64,000 bases of DNA from Streptomyces sp. DH5. GTDB taxonomy: Bacteria > Actinomycetota > Actinomycetes > Streptomycetales > Streptomycetaceae. The notes under the pieces were generated by a model. It saw only the letters and a list, made by a program, of their open reading frames with translations. It was not told the origin of the DNA and did no database searches. The position numbers and the translations under genes were made by a program. Of the stretch, positions 38,511-47,245 are shown piece after piece (within the stretch, counting starts at the first letter, position 1; each line of letters begins with the position of its first letter). The stretch covers positions 124,001-188,000 of the forward strand of contig NZ_JAHWGP010000009.1 of the NCBI RefSeq assembly GCF_020873915.1. The letters are read 5' to 3'.

Positions 38511-38993
38511 GTGAATCAGCAAACTCAGGGAACCGTCCAGCCCGGGACGCGCTCCGAACCCGACGGCACCGTCCGCAACTTCACCGTGCTGCTGTCGTCC
38601 ACCCCGCGAGGAGCCCGCCTGGCCCGCCTGCTCGCCGTGGACACGCTCCGGAGCTGGGGACTGCCGCACGAGCGGGCCAGCCACGTCATCGCGGAACTGG
38701 CGGCCAACGCGGCCACCCACGGCCGCCTTCCCGGCCGCAGCTTCCGGCTCACGCTCTACGTGGTCGGCGCCACGCTCCGCATCGAGGTCACGGACACCCG
38801 CGGTGACGAGATGCCCGTGCCGCAAGTGCCGGATCCAGAGGCCGAGTCGGGCCGGGGCCTGCTGCTCGTCGAGGCGCTGGCCGACCGCTGGGGCGTGACC
38901 GAGGGGCGGTTCCCGCGCAAGACCGTCTGGGCCGAACTGGGCTTCTCACCACCGCAGCCCGCACCTTCGCGTTCCGGTGGCACCGGCGACTAA
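38511..38993 (+). CDS. Anti-sigma-type ATP-binding protein (HATPase_c)
   Basis: A 160-aa protein starting at GTG 38511. N-box ELAANAATHG, then VTDTRGDEMP, G-box SGRGLLLVEAL and the end RKTVWAELGF fit the RsbW-like GHKL family. No ribosome site is evident; CACGCT at 38498-38503 with 7 nt to GTG could be a weaker leaderless promoter. Divergence from the WhiJ-type pair is the usual context for this subfamily, where its molecular role is not settled. Confidence 0.88.
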   Translation: MNQQTQGTVQPGTRSEPDGTVRNFTVLLSSTPRGARLARLLAVDTLRSWGLPHERASHVIAELAANAATHGRLPGRSFRLTLYVVGATLRIEVTDTRGDEMPVPQVPDPEAESGRGLLLVEALADRWGVTEGRFPRKTVWAELGFSPPQPAPSRSGGTGD

Positions 38994-39038
38994 GGACAAA
39001 GAACTTCGGGGGAAAGCACCCCCACCAAACCCGACCCT

Positions 39039-39068
39039 CCCGCCCGTGGCCGTACTCACTCGGGCGGG
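39039..39068 (+). terminator. Probable terminator after the anti-sigma-type ATPase
   Basis: CCCGCCCG (39039-39046) pairs with CGGGCGGG (39061-39068), loop 14 nt. Confidence 0.5.
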
Positions 39069-39220
39069 TGAACATCTCCGCTTCGGCTGGATTTTCGGCC
39101 TGCCGAGGCCCGACGCTCAGCGCAACGCACCACCGCGACCACCGCAGACATGAGACGGCCCCCGCCGGGACTGCAATCCCAAAGCGAGGGCCTGACCACC
39201 GAGGAAGAGGAAGCTTCCCG

Positions 39221-40180
39221 ATGGGTACCCAGAACCCTAGCGCGCCCCCGCGCGCCCAGGCCCGTCTTACGGGCAAGAACCACCCGGACCGCGCCCACCG
39301 CACCACCGGCGGGCTCCAGCACGACAACTCCCCCCACACCACCCGCTTCACGGTGATCGGCAACCACCTCGCCCAGCACCGGCAGCTCTCGCTTCTCGCC
39401 ATCGGGCTCGGCGTGCACCTCCAGTCGCTGCCCAAGGGCGCCCCGGCGGACATCAAGAGTCTCAGCGCCCGGTTCCCCGAGGGAACCACCCGCATCGCCG
39501 CCGCCCTGCGCGAGCTGGAGTGCCACGGCTACCTGCGTCGCGAACGTCACCGCACCCCCACCGGCTGCATCGTCAGCCGTACCGTCTCCTGCAATCAGCC
39601 GGCGACGGCCCGCACCCACCCCGAGCCCCCTCCCCGGACCGCTGACCGGCCGGAGCCCCCAGCAGCGCCGGAAGTCCGACCGCAGCCGCAGCCGCGCCCG
39701 CAGGAACCCTGCGAAGACCGCGCGCCACAAGCCCCACGCGAACCGCGCGGATCCCGCAAGCCGCTCCCCGCCGTACCCCGCCCCGAGTGCAACGTCCCCG
39801 CGCTGTTCCGGGCCGCCGCCGACCTCCTCGCGGACCTCCGCCGCCACCACTCACAGCTGCTCCTCTCCGCCGCCGACACGGCTCACCTGACCCCCGGCGT
39901 CGCCGCCTGGCTGGAGCGTGACGTCACCCCCGCCGCCGTACGCCGCGCTCTGACCGCCGACCTGCCCCCCGAGGGCGTACGGCGTCCCGCCGCCTTCCTG
40001 GCGCACCGCCTCGCCGCCCAGCTCCCACCCCCGGCCCCGTACCGCGAGCCGGCCGCCGCCCCGCCGCCCGCACGGCCGCGGCTTCCCCTGCAGAACTGCG
40101 ACGGCTGCGACCGCGGCTTCCGCGCACCCCGCCCCGGCCGCTGCCGCGACTGCCGCTCCGACCTTCAGGAGGCCCCCTAG
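39221..40180 (+). CDS. Winged-helix protein with Pro-rich linker and C-terminal zinc ribbon
   Basis: A 319-aa protein starting at ATG 39221 with GAGGAAGAGG upstream. Residues about 45-130 form a helix-turn-helix (FTVIGNHLAQHRQLSLLAIG, ALRELECHGYLRRERHRTPTG). A Pro/Arg-rich linker follows (about 130-190), then a helical domain (ALFRAAADLLADLRRHHSQL, VRRALTADLPPEGVRRPAAFL), and finally CDGCDRGFRAPRPGRCRDCR with two CxxC pairs for one zinc. It is probably DNA-binding. Its targets are unknown; it precedes a Uma2-fold gene by 52 nt. Confidence 0.75.
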   Translation: MGTQNPSAPPRAQARLTGKNHPDRAHRTTGGLQHDNSPHTTRFTVIGNHLAQHRQLSLLAIGLGVHLQSLPKGAPADIKSLSARFPEGTTRIAAALRELECHGYLRRERHRTPTGCIVSRTVSCNQPATARTHPEPPPRTADRPEPPAAPEVRPQPQPRPQEPCEDRAPQAPREPRGSRKPLPAVPRPECNVPALFRAAADLLADLRRHHSQLLLSAADTAHLTPGVAAWLERDVTPAAVRRALTADLPPEGVRRPAAFLAHRLAAQLPPPAPYREPAAAPPPARPRLPLQNCDGCDRGFRAPRPGRCRDCRSDLQEAP

Positions 40181-40232
40181 CATGGACGTGACGATCCTTG
40201 CCCCTGGGCACAGACGACGAGGAGCGAGCGCC

Positions 40233-40838
40233 ATGACCAGCGCACCCGGCAACGCGCGGCGGAACAGCTCCCCTCACTACCGGGCCATGAGGGACGTCGT
40301 GCAGTCGATGGACGACACCCTTCCCGGGAAATTCGAAGTCACCAAGGAAGGGATCGTGCACGACATGATGTCGCCGGGGGGCCCGCACGAGGCCACAGCC
40401 GCGCACGTCAGCCGCCGTCTGGAGAAGGTCATGCCGGACGAGTTGCTGGCCCACAACGGCACACCCGACGTGGAAGACGTGCCCGAGGGCATCATGCGGC
40501 ACCCGGACGTGATGGTGATCGCCTGGGCCGACCTCGATGTCGAAGGATCCGTCGACCCTCGTGCGGTCGTCGCCGCGATCGAGGTCGTGTCCCGGTCCAA
40601 CCCGGAGAACGACTGGGTGGGCAAGATGCGCGACTATCCGCTGCTCGGCATTCCGGTCTACGTCATCTTCGATCCCCGTACGGGGAGCGGTGCCGTCTTC
40701 ACCGACATCCACTCCACCCCGGACGGACCCCGCTACGCGGTGCGTAAGGACTTCGTCTACGGCGAGGACGTCACCATCGGAGAATGGACCATCCCCACGA
40801 GCGGCCTGCCGCGCTACCAGGACGCCGGCGCCTCATAA
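40233..40838 (+). CDS. Uma2-family (DUF820) restriction-endonuclease-fold protein
   Basis: A 201-aa protein. I chose ATG 40233 because GAGGAG lies 9 nt upstream; ATG 40182 is an in-frame alternative. The PD-(D/E)xK core is visible: HPDVMVIAW, then AAIEVVSRSN with the catalytic Glu, Lys in WVGKMRDYPLLGIPVYVIFD. Uma2 proteins are numerous in actinobacteria and cyanobacteria; nuclease activity is predicted by fold only. Its stop codon lies within the -10 box of mshB. Confidence 0.88.
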   Translation: MTSAPGNARRNSSPHYRAMRDVVQSMDDTLPGKFEVTKEGIVHDMMSPGGPHEATAAHVSRRLEKVMPDELLAHNGTPDVEDVPEGIMRHPDVMVIAWADLDVEGSVDPRAVVAAIEVVSRSNPENDWVGKMRDYPLLGIPVYVIFDPRTGSGAVFTDIHSTPDGPRYAVRKDFVYGEDVTIGEWTIPTSGLPRYQDAGAS

Positions 40839-40841
40839 GCT
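40836..40841 (+). promoter_or_regulatory. -10 element for leaderless mshB
   Basis: TAAGCT is followed by 6 nt and ATG 40848. Its first three bases are the stop codon of the Uma2-family gene. Confidence 0.55.
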
Positions 40842-40847
40842 GGCCCC

Positions 40848-41711
40848 ATGACGGAACTCCCCGCCCGGCGTCTGATGCTGGTGCACGCCCACCCGGACGA
40901 CGAGTCGATCAACAACGGCGCGACCATGGCCCGGTACGCCGCCGAGGGCGCCCGGGTGACGCTGGTCACCTGCACCCTCGGTGAGCGGGGTGAGGTCATC
41001 CCGGGCGAGCTGCGGCACCTGAGCGGGGCGGCCCTCGGCGGACACCGGCTCGGGGAGCTCAAGGAGGCCATGCGGGCCCTCGGTGTCACGGACTTCCGGC
41101 TGCTCGGCGGGGCCGGGCGCTACTGCGACTCCGGGATGATGGGACTGCCCGACAACGACGACCCCGGCTGCTTCTGGCAGGCCGACGTCGACCAGGCCGC
41201 CGCCACGCTCGCCGAGGTGATCCTCGAAGTGAGGCCGCAGGTCCTCGTCACGTACGACGAGAACGGGGGGTACGGCCACCCCGACCACATCCAGACCCAC
41301 CGCGTCGCCATGCGCGCCGTCGAGCTCGCCGCCGAGGCCGGGTGGGACGTCCCCAAGGTGTACTGGAACCGCGTCCCGCGATCCGTGGCCGAGGAGTCCT
41401 TCGCCCGGCTGGACGGCGACCTCGCCGGGCTGCCCTTCGACAAGGCCGGCGCCCTGGCCGACGTACCCGGCGTGGTCGACGACGAGCGGATCACCGCAGC
41501 GATCGACGGCACCGCGTACGCCTCCGCCAAGGCCGCCGCCATGCGCGCGCACGCCACCCAGATCACCGTCGCCGAACCGTACTTCGTGCTCTCCAACGAA
41601 CTCGCGCAGCCCCTCTTCACCACCGAGTACTACGAGTTGGTGCGCGGGGAGCGTCCCGAAGGGCGGGAGAGCGACCTGTTCGCCGGAGCCGGAGCCGGGG
41701 GAGCGTCGTGA
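40848..41711 (+). CDS. mshB: Mycothiol biosynthesis deacetylase MshB
   Basis: A 287-aa LmbE-like zinc deacetylase that removes the acetyl group from GlcNAc-inositol to give GlcN-inositol for mycothiol. The N-terminal HAHPDDES supplies zinc ligands His15 and Asp18 and catalytic base Asp17. A later [10 protein letters not shown] (near residue 143) supplies the third zinc ligand. Length equals MshB rather than the amide hydrolase Mca, and the [12 protein letters not shown] stretch also fits. Its stop overlaps the next gene as GTGA. Confidence 0.95.
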   Translation: MTELPARRLMLVHAHPDDESINNGATMARYAAEGARVTLVTCTLGERGEVIPGELRHLSGAALGGHRLGELKEAMRALGVTDFRLLGGAGRYCDSGMMGLPDNDDPGCFWQADVDQAAATLAEVILEVRPQVLVTYDENGGYGHPDHIQTHRVAMRAVELAAEAGWDVPKVYWNRVPRSVAEESFARLDGDLAGLPFDKAGALADVPGVVDDERITAAIDGTAYASAKAAAMRAHATQITVAEPYFVLSNELAQPLFTTEYYELVRGERPEGRESDLFAGAGAGGAS

Positions 41712-42121
41712 GCGGCGAGCGGGCGCCGATGCTGGCGCAGCCGCTGCGCCCGCCCTCCGCCGGGCGGGCCGTCGCCTACCTGGGACTTGTGCTGCTCGGG
41801 GCCGTGACCGGCGTCGCGGGCGCGCTCGTCCAGCCCGCCTGGTTCCCGGGCGGGCTGCTGCTGGCGCTCGTCGCCGAGGCGGGACTGGTGCTGGCGGCGG
41901 CCCGCGTGATGGGAAGCCGGGCCGGTGGCGTGGCGGTCGCCGCCGGGTGGATGCTCGTCGTCGTCCTGCTCACGGCCAGCCGTCCGGAAGGCGACTTCCT
42001 GTTCGCCGCGGGGGCCGGATCGTATCTCTTCCTGCTCGGCGGCATCGGCGTGGCTGTGATCTGCGCCACCGTCGGCGGGGGGCGGAAACCGGACGGTGAC
42101 CCCGCCCGACTTGGCAAGTGA
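41708..42121 (+). CDS. Small four-helix membrane protein (DUF6113-like)
   Basis: A 137-aa protein starting at GTG 41708 overlapping the mshB stop by 4 nt. Four hydrophobic segments: [56 protein letters not shown] and [17 protein letters not shown]. The gene next to mshB is a similar membrane protein in mycobacteria (Rv1171). No known function; translational coupling suggests joint expression with mshB. Confidence 0.8.
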   Translation: MSGERAPMLAQPLRPPSAGRAVAYLGLVLLGAVTGVAGALVQPAWFPGGLLLALVAEAGLVLAAARVMGSRAGGVAVAAGWMLVVVLLTASRPEGDFLFAAGAGSYLFLLGGIGVAVICATVGGGRKPDGDPARLGK

Positions 42122-42235
42122 CGTACCACTTCGCCGTGTCCGGGGGGTGCGGGTCCGGTGGGGGTTTCGCCAGCGGCACCGGGATACGGGCCGGATGTGG
42201 CCAGTAAGGTGGTGCGCGCCGCCGAGCCTCCCTCG

Positions 42236-42270
42236 AACCCTCGGCCTCGCCCGAGCAGGGGGGACCCCCA
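42236..42270 (+). repeat. Dispersed intergenic repeat, variant 1
   Basis: CCTCGGCCTCGCCCGAG followed by AGGGGGGACCCCCA, resembling the element at 48424-48466. It forms a CTCGG/CCGAG hairpin. Confidence 0.5.
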
Positions 42271-42315
42271 CCGTGAGGTCGTGACGGGCGGCGGAGCCAA
42301 CCGGGAGAACCTGCC

Positions 42316-44544
42316 TTGAGTCGTGAAACTGACACTCCGTCCTCCGGGCCCGACGGGCGCGGCGGAGCCGCCTACCCGTCGGGCACCCCGCCCTACGGGA
42401 TTCCGGCGATTCCGGACGCGGGTACGGACGCGGGCCGTTCGGCCGCGCGACCGGAGGAACGCAAGACCGAGACCACGCTGACCACCCGGATCCGGATCAA
42501 CATCCCCGGGTCGCGGCCCATTCCGCCGGTGGTCGTGCGCAAACCCGTCAAGGACGCGGAGAACGAGGGCCCAGCGGAGGCCGAGGCTTCAGCGGCTCCG
42601 GCTCCGGCTCCGGCCCCCGCCGCCGAAAGGGCCGCGCTTCCGGCGCTGCCCACCCGGCCCGCCCAGTCCGCTCAGCCCCCCAAGCCGGCGGCGGCCGAGG
42701 ACAAGCCGGCCAGCGACTGGTTCGCGCCGCGCAAGGGCGGCTCGGGCAAGGGGACTCAGGGCGGCGGCTCCGCCAACGGTGCCGGTGCGCCGAGCGGTTC
42801 GGGAAGCGGGGCGCCCGGTGGCGCCCCGGCCGGACCCGCCGGTCCCGCCGCACCGGCCGCACCCGGTGGCGCGCGGCCGGGTGCCGGGCGGCCGGGCGGC
42901 GTGGTCGGTGCCATGGGCGCGCCGGGCGGCCCCCGTCCCGGCGCCGCGACGGGCTCCGGACCGACCGGCACGACCGGTGCGACCGGCGGCCCCGTCGCCC
43001 CCGGACACGGCGGCGGCACCGGCTCCTTCGACGTGACCGAGGCGCTGGCCGGCGGTCCCGCCGCCAACGGCCCCCGGCCGGGCGCCGACCGCGGGGGCGA
43101 ACCGCGCCGCGACGAACCGCCGTTCCTGCCCGACGGCGGCCCCGCCGCTCCGCCCGGGCAGCGCGCTCCGGGCGGCCAGGGACACCCGAACGGGCCGCAG
43201 GGCCCCGCCGGCCCCACGGGCGGCCCGGTCACCGGCAGCGGCCCGATGGCCCGGCCGGCGGGTGGCGTTCCGGGCGGTCCGGGTGTTCCGGGCGGTGCCG
43301 CTCCCGCCGGTGCGCAGCAGGGCGGCCGTCCCGGCCCCCAGGCGGCCGGTGGCACCGGTCTCAGTGACGACACCGCCATCCTCACGCCCCAGCAGCCCGC
43401 CGAGCCGGGCACCCCGGGCTACGGGCCCCGCCACGACAACGTCTCCGGGCACACCGTGACCAGCGGCATCCCGGTCGTCCCCGCGAGCGCCGCCTTCGAC
43501 GCGCCCGGCACCGGCCCGGCCGGCCCCCGCGCGCAGACACCCCCCAAGCGGCCCGAGCCGGCCGCCGCGCCTCCGGCGGGCTCCGCCAAGCCGCCGAAGA
43601 AGAAGGGCCGCAGCAAGCTCGTCCTGCTCGGCACCGGCGTGGTCGCCGTCCTCGCGGTCGCCTACGGCGCCGGTCTGCTGATGAACAGCTCCGACGTGCC
43701 CAAGGGCACCACCGTGCTCGGCGTCGACATCGGCGGCGGCACCCGCGACGACGCCGTGAAGAAACTGGACGCCGCCCTCGACAGCCGGCTGAACAAGCCG
43801 CTGAAGCTGTCCGTCGACGGCAAGACCGTGGAGCTCCAGCCGGACAACGCCGGCCTGCAGTTCGACACCGACGCCACCGCCGCCGCGGCCGCCACCAGCG
43901 ACTACAACCCGGTCAACGTGATCGGCTCGCTCTTCGGCCAGCAGCGCGTCGTCGACCCGGTCATGCCCGTCGACGAGGAGAAGCTCCAGGCGGCCCTGGA
44001 GAACGCGGCCGGCTCTGCCGGTTCGGTGACCGAGGGCTCCATCAGGTTCGAGTCCGGCAAGGCCGTCCCCGTCTACCCCAAGGCGGGCCAGGGCATCGAC
44101 GTGGCCGAGGCGTCCGGCGTGGTGACGGAGGCGTACCGCACCCAGGTGGAGACGGGCTCCGCCGCCGCGGTGAACGTGCCGACCAGCCCCCAGCAGCCGA
44201 AGGTCTCCAAGGCCGAGGTCGACCGGATGCTGAAGGAGTTCGCCGAGCCGGCGATGTCGGACATAGTGACGGTGCAGACCGACCCGGCGCGCTCCATCCC
44301 GATGAGCCCCGAGAAGTCCCTGTGGAAGTTCCTCCGGGTGCAGGCCGTGGGCGGGAAGCTGGTCGACAAGCCCGACCTGAACGCCCTGAAGGAGCTGTAC
44401 GGGCAGACCTTCGACGGCGTGCTCATCGCCCGGGGCAACGGCGAGAAGACGCCCGTCACCCCGCAGGACGTCTACGGCGCCCTCCGCCAGGCCCTGATGA
44501 GCAAGACCGACCGCGTCGCCGTCATCGAGACCGACCCCAGCTGA
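42316..44544 (+). CDS. Membrane-anchored peptidoglycan-binding-like protein with long Pro/Gly-rich cytoplasmic region
   Basis: A 742-aa protein from a TTG start at 42316, with GGGAG 8 nt upstream. Residues about 30-425 are low-complexity Ala/Pro/Gly with scattered charged patches. One membrane helix follows a KKKGR stop-anchor (about 433-455, LVLLGTGVVAVLAVAYGAGLL). The outside part (460-740) has two PG_binding_4/YoaR-like modules: KGTTVLGVDIGGGTRDDAVKK and PVYPKAGQGIDVAEASGVV. This is typical of VanW or L,D-transpeptidase-associated wall-binding domains, but no VanW or transpeptidase domain is present. A very strong terminator follows. Confidence 0.8.
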   Translation: MSRETDTPSSGPDGRGGAAYPSGTPPYGIPAIPDAGTDAGRSAARPEERKTETTLTTRIRINIPGSRPIPPVVVRKPVKDAENEGPAEAEASAAPAPAPAPAAERAALPALPTRPAQSAQPPKPAAAEDKPASDWFAPRKGGSGKGTQGGGSANGAGAPSGSGSGAPGGAPAGPAGPAAPAAPGGARPGAGRPGGVVGAMGAPGGPRPGAATGSGPTGTTGATGGPVAPGHGGGTGSFDVTEALAGGPAANGPRPGADRGGEPRRDEPPFLPDGGPAAPPGQRAPGGQGHPNGPQGPAGPTGGPVTGSGPMARPAGGVPGGPGVPGGAAPAGAQQGGRPGPQAAGGTGLSDDTAILTPQQPAEPGTPGYGPRHDNVSGHTVTSGIPVVPASAAFDAPGTGPAGPRAQTPPKRPEPAAAPPAGSAKPPKKKGRSKLVLLGTGVVAVLAVAYGAGLLMNSSDVPKGTTVLGVDIGGGTRDDAVKKLDAALDSRLNKPLKLSVDGKTVELQPDNAGLQFDTDATAAAAATSDYNPVNVIGSLFGQQRVVDPVMPVDEEKLQAALENAAGSAGSVTEGSIRFESGKAVPVYPKAGQGIDVAEASGVVTEAYRTQVETGSAAAVNVPTSPQQPKVSKAEVDRMLKEFAEPAMSDIVTVQTDPARSIPMSPEKSLWKFLRVQAVGGKLVDKPDLNALKELYGQTFDGVLIARGNGEKTPVTPQDVYGALRQALMSKTDRVAVIETDPS

Positions 44545-44569
44545 CGCGGCCCCCCGCGGGCGCACAGGA

Positions 44570-44616
44570 AAGCGGCGCCGTACGGGTCCCGGCCCGGGAC
44601 CCGTACGGCGCCGCTT
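44570..44616. terminator. Strong bidirectional terminator
   Basis: A 22-bp perfect stem (44570-44591 with 44595-44616), loop GCC, between convergent genes. Confidence 0.9.
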
Positions 44617-44627
44617 CCGTGTGCGCG

Positions 44628-44733
44628 TCAGTGGGCGGCGACGACCACCGGAGTTTCCGCGCCCCCGGCGGCGGCCTGCTCCTGCGAGCGGCGCTCGACG
44701 CCGAGGACGGCAGGACGGCGACCACGGCACCGA
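44628..44733 (-). pseudogene. Possible frameshifted 3' remnant of a transporter gene
   Basis: Directly behind the SirB1-like gene, the minus strand reads LIGAVVAVL in one frame and then, one frame on, VLGVERRSQEQAAAGG through to VVVAAH and a TGA (44628-44630). This looks like the last helix and polar tail of an MFS-type transporter broken by a one-base shift. It is short, so the call is tentative; it may just be a GC-rich coincidence. Confidence 0.25.
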
Positions 44734-45609
44734 TCAGTTCAGCATCGCCCGGGCCGCCAGTGCCTCGCCCCGCACCCGCTCGGCAGCGCCCTCGTCCACC
44801 GCCCCCACCACCTCGGCGTACGCCTCCAGCTCCCCGGCCCCCGCCGAGAACTCCCCCCGCTGCACCAGCAGCCGGGCCCGCTCGTACCGCAGCCGCGCCG
44901 CGTGCGAGGGCAGCAGCAGCGACAGGTCCACCGCCCACAGGCTCACGTCCGACCGCTCCGGCCGGGCCGCCGCCCACGCCCGCACGTTGTTCAGGATCCG
45001 CAGGATGACGTCCAGCGGCCCCGCCGGCGTCAGCATCGAAGCGTCCAGCGCCGCTCCCGTCGCCCCCGCGACCAGCAGCTCCGCGTCCGCCCCGGTCAGC
45101 ACCCGGCCCCCGTCGAACGGGTCGGCCAGCACCTGCCCCGCCCCCGGCTCCCCGAACCCGACGACGAAGTGCCCGGGCAGGGCCACCCCGTAGACCGGTG
45201 CGCCCGCCCGCCGCGCCACCTCCATCCACACCACCGACAGCAGGATCGGCAGCCCGCACCGCCGCCGCACCACCTCGTGCAGCAGCGACGACTCCAGCCG
45301 CTGGTAGTCCTCCGGCCTGCCGCGGAAGCCGTAGCGCTCACCCAGCAGCTCCCGCAGCGCCGACGCCCACGCGTGCGGCGAACCCGGCCGGTAGGGCAGC
45401 TCACCGGCCAGCCGGTCCAGCTCCACCTCCACGGCGTCCATCCCCGCCTCGTCCAGCGTGCCGTCACCCACGGCGCCCACCAGCAGGCAGAGCGCGGACA
45501 GTCCGGGCCGCTCGCTGCGGGCCTCCTCGGCGAACCGCCGGCGCAGTTCGGCCGAGCGCCCGGGAGGCGGCGGACAGGGGGAGCGCATACCCGGTACGTG
45601 CCCGCTCAC
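44734..45609 (-). CDS. SirB1/transglutaminase-like family protein
   Basis: A 291-aa protein starting at GTG 45609, overlapping the upstream acetyltransferase stop as GTGA. The core motif RRCGLPILLSVVWMEVARRAG followed by VYGVALPGHFVVGF (given in parts) is typical of Transglut_core2 proteins; the Cys and His may form a remnant papain-like site. The C-terminal part is helical, TPR-like (RYERARLLVQRGEFSAGAGELEAYAE). Biological role unknown. Confidence 0.87.
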   Translation of the reverse strand: MSGHVPGMRSPCPPPPGRSAELRRRFAEEARSERPGLSALCLLVGAVGDGTLDEAGMDAVEVELDRLAGELPYRPGSPHAWASALRELLGERYGFRGRPEDYQRLESSLLHEVVRRRCGLPILLSVVWMEVARRAGAPVYGVALPGHFVVGFGEPGAGQVLADPFDGGRVLTGADAELLVAGATGAALDASMLTPAGPLDVILRILNNVRAWAAARPERSDVSLWAVDLSLLLPSHAARLRYERARLLVQRGEFSAGAGELEAYAEVVGAVDEGAAERVRGEALAARAMLN

Positions 45610-46670
45610 GGCGCTCCCTCACCCTCCGGGGCGCGGTAGTGGTGGTACGCGTGGTGCGCGGCGAACCCCATGCGCTCGTACAGCGCCCGCGCGCCCGCGT
45701 TGTCCGCCTCCACCTGGAGCCACGCCGCGGAGGCGCCCTCGTCCAGCGCCCGCCGGGCCAGCGCCGCCATCACGGCGGTCGCCAGCCCTCGCCGGCGCCG
45801 CTCCGGATCCACCTCGACCGCCGCGAACCCGGCCCACCGCCCGTCCACCACGCACCGCCCGATGGCCGCCGGCACGTCGGTGCCGCCCGGCACCGTGGCG
45901 AACCACACCGACGGCCCGCCCGTCAGCACCCGCAGGGCCACCTCGCTCACCCCCTTGCGCTGATACCGGGCCAGCCACGCCTCGTCGGCCTCCCGCGACA
46001 ACTCCACCCCGGAGGGGTCCCCGCCCAGGTCCGCGACCGGCGCCAGCGGACCCACCCACAGCTCGGCGGTCACCTCCCGCACCCAGCCGCGCCGCTCCAG
46101 CTCCGCGCAGAGCAGCTCCTGAGTCCCCTCGGCACCCGTCGCGGTCTGGACGTACGCGGGCAGCCCGCGAGCCGCGTACCAGCCGCGCACGGCCCCCAGC
46201 GCCTCGTCGAGCGGCACGCCCGGGTCCCCGAGCGGCAGCACGGAGTTCGCCCGCCGGGTGAAGCCCTCCCGTCGCCCGGCCGCCGCCCCCCGAGGACGTG
46301 CTTCGCACGGCACCTCCCCGACTGCGGCCCGCAGCTCCCACTCCCCGAGCCGCCCGCTCTCCACGGGCCGCCACGCCCGCGCGGAGACCCGCGCCAGCTC
46401 CTCGTAGGAGGCGGCCGGACCGCGCCGGCGCGCCGGAGCGGACGGCACGAGCTTGGCCGCGACCAGCGCGGACTCGGCGACGCGGACACTCTCCCCGCTC
46501 TTCCGTGTGATCCGCAGCACACCGTTGTCCCATGATGTGAGAACACCGACCGTGTCGGTGAACTTCTCACCAGGGGGACCAGGTTGAATCAAGCTCCTCA
46601 CGGAGACCCGTTTCCCCACGTCAGCAGTGGTGATACGGACCTCGAGGCGTCCAGCGGCAGAGATTTCCAC
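45606..46670 (-). CDS. GNAT-family N-acetyltransferase with N-terminal barrel domain
   Basis: A 354-aa protein starting at GTG 46670. An N-terminal small beta domain (VRITTADVGKRVSVR, VGVLTSWDNGVLRITRKSG) precedes a diverged middle region. The C-terminal GNAT fold has VEVDPERRRRGLATAVMAAL as acetyl-CoA loop and VEADNAGARALYERMGF. The substrate is unknown. It is divergent from the ferredoxin gene and coupled with the SirB1-like gene. Confidence 0.9.
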   Translation of the reverse strand: MEISAAGRLEVRITTADVGKRVSVRSLIQPGPPGEKFTDTVGVLTSWDNGVLRITRKSGESVRVAESALVAAKLVPSAPARRRGPAASYEELARVSARAWRPVESGRLGEWELRAAVGEVPCEARPRGAAAGRREGFTRRANSVLPLGDPGVPLDEALGAVRGWYAARGLPAYVQTATGAEGTQELLCAELERRGWVREVTAELWVGPLAPVADLGGDPSGVELSREADEAWLARYQRKGVSEVALRVLTGGPSVWFATVPGGTDVPAAIGRCVVDGRWAGFAAVEVDPERRRRGLATAVMAALARRALDEGASAAWLQVEADNAGARALYERMGFAAHHAYHHYRAPEGEGAP

Positions 46671-46690
46671 AGGTCAGTTCACCCCTCCTG

Positions 46691-46719
46691 TTCGGATCAT
46701 GCCCGGAAACGGAGATACT
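46691..46719 (+). promoter_or_regulatory. Candidate promoter of the ferredoxin gene
   Basis: TTCGGA (46691-46696) and GATACT (46714-46719) are spaced by 17 bp, about 90 nt before the GTG start. The match to consensus is moderate. Confidence 0.35.
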
Positions 46720-46810
46720 AGGGGCGGGCATCGACGACGCCGCGCTCCCGCGCGCCAGGCGGCGGAGCCTGAGGAGGCCCGCCAGCGCCCTATCGAGGAG
46801 GAACGACAGC

Positions 46811-47128
46811 GTGACCTACGTCATCGCGCAGCCTTGTGTCGACGTGAAGGACAAGGCGTGCATCGAGGAGTGCCCGGTCGACTGCATCTACGAGGGCCAG
46901 CGGTCCTTGTACATCCACCCGGACGAATGCGTCGACTGTGGCGCCTGTGAACCGGTCTGCCCGGTCGAGGCCATCTTCTACGAGGACGACACTCCGGAGG
47001 AGTGGAAGGACTACTACAAGGCGAACGTCGAGTTCTTCGACGAGCTCGGCTCGCCCGGCGGCGCCAGCAAGCTCGGCCTGATCGAGCGGGACCACCCGTT
47101 CATCGCCGCGCTGCCGCCGCAGGCGTAA
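46811..47128 (+). CDS. fdxA: Seven-iron ferredoxin (FdxA/FdxC type)
   Basis: A 105-aa protein starting at GTG 46811 after GAGGAGGAA. The Cys pattern C-x7-C-x3-CP (CVDVKDKACIEECP) suits a [3Fe-4S] cluster, and CVDCGACEPVCP suits a [4Fe-4S] cluster, as in 7Fe ferredoxins. It is a soluble electron carrier; in actinobacteria these often serve cytochromes P450 or other oxidoreductases. It lies directly before dapC, as Rv1177 lies before Rv1178 in M. tuberculosis. Confidence 0.95.
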   Translation: MTYVIAQPCVDVKDKACIEECPVDCIYEGQRSLYIHPDECVDCGACEPVCPVEAIFYEDDTPEEWKDYYKANVEFFDELGSPGGASKLGLIERDHPFIAALPPQA

Positions 47129-47168
47129 CCGTCCCGCCAGCGGCCCCGCACCGACGTGCCGCCCCGGT

Positions 47169-47196
47169 CCCCGTACGGCCCGATCGCCGTACGGGG
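47169..47196 (+). terminator. Terminator-like hairpin after the ferredoxin gene
   Basis: CCCCGTACGGC (47169-47179) pairs with GCCGTACGGGG (47186-47196), loop CCGATC. Confidence 0.6.
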
Positions 47197-47245
47197 CCGA
47201 GGCGTGGCCCCGAGGCGTTCCCGTACCAGAAAGTGAGCCCCGCCC

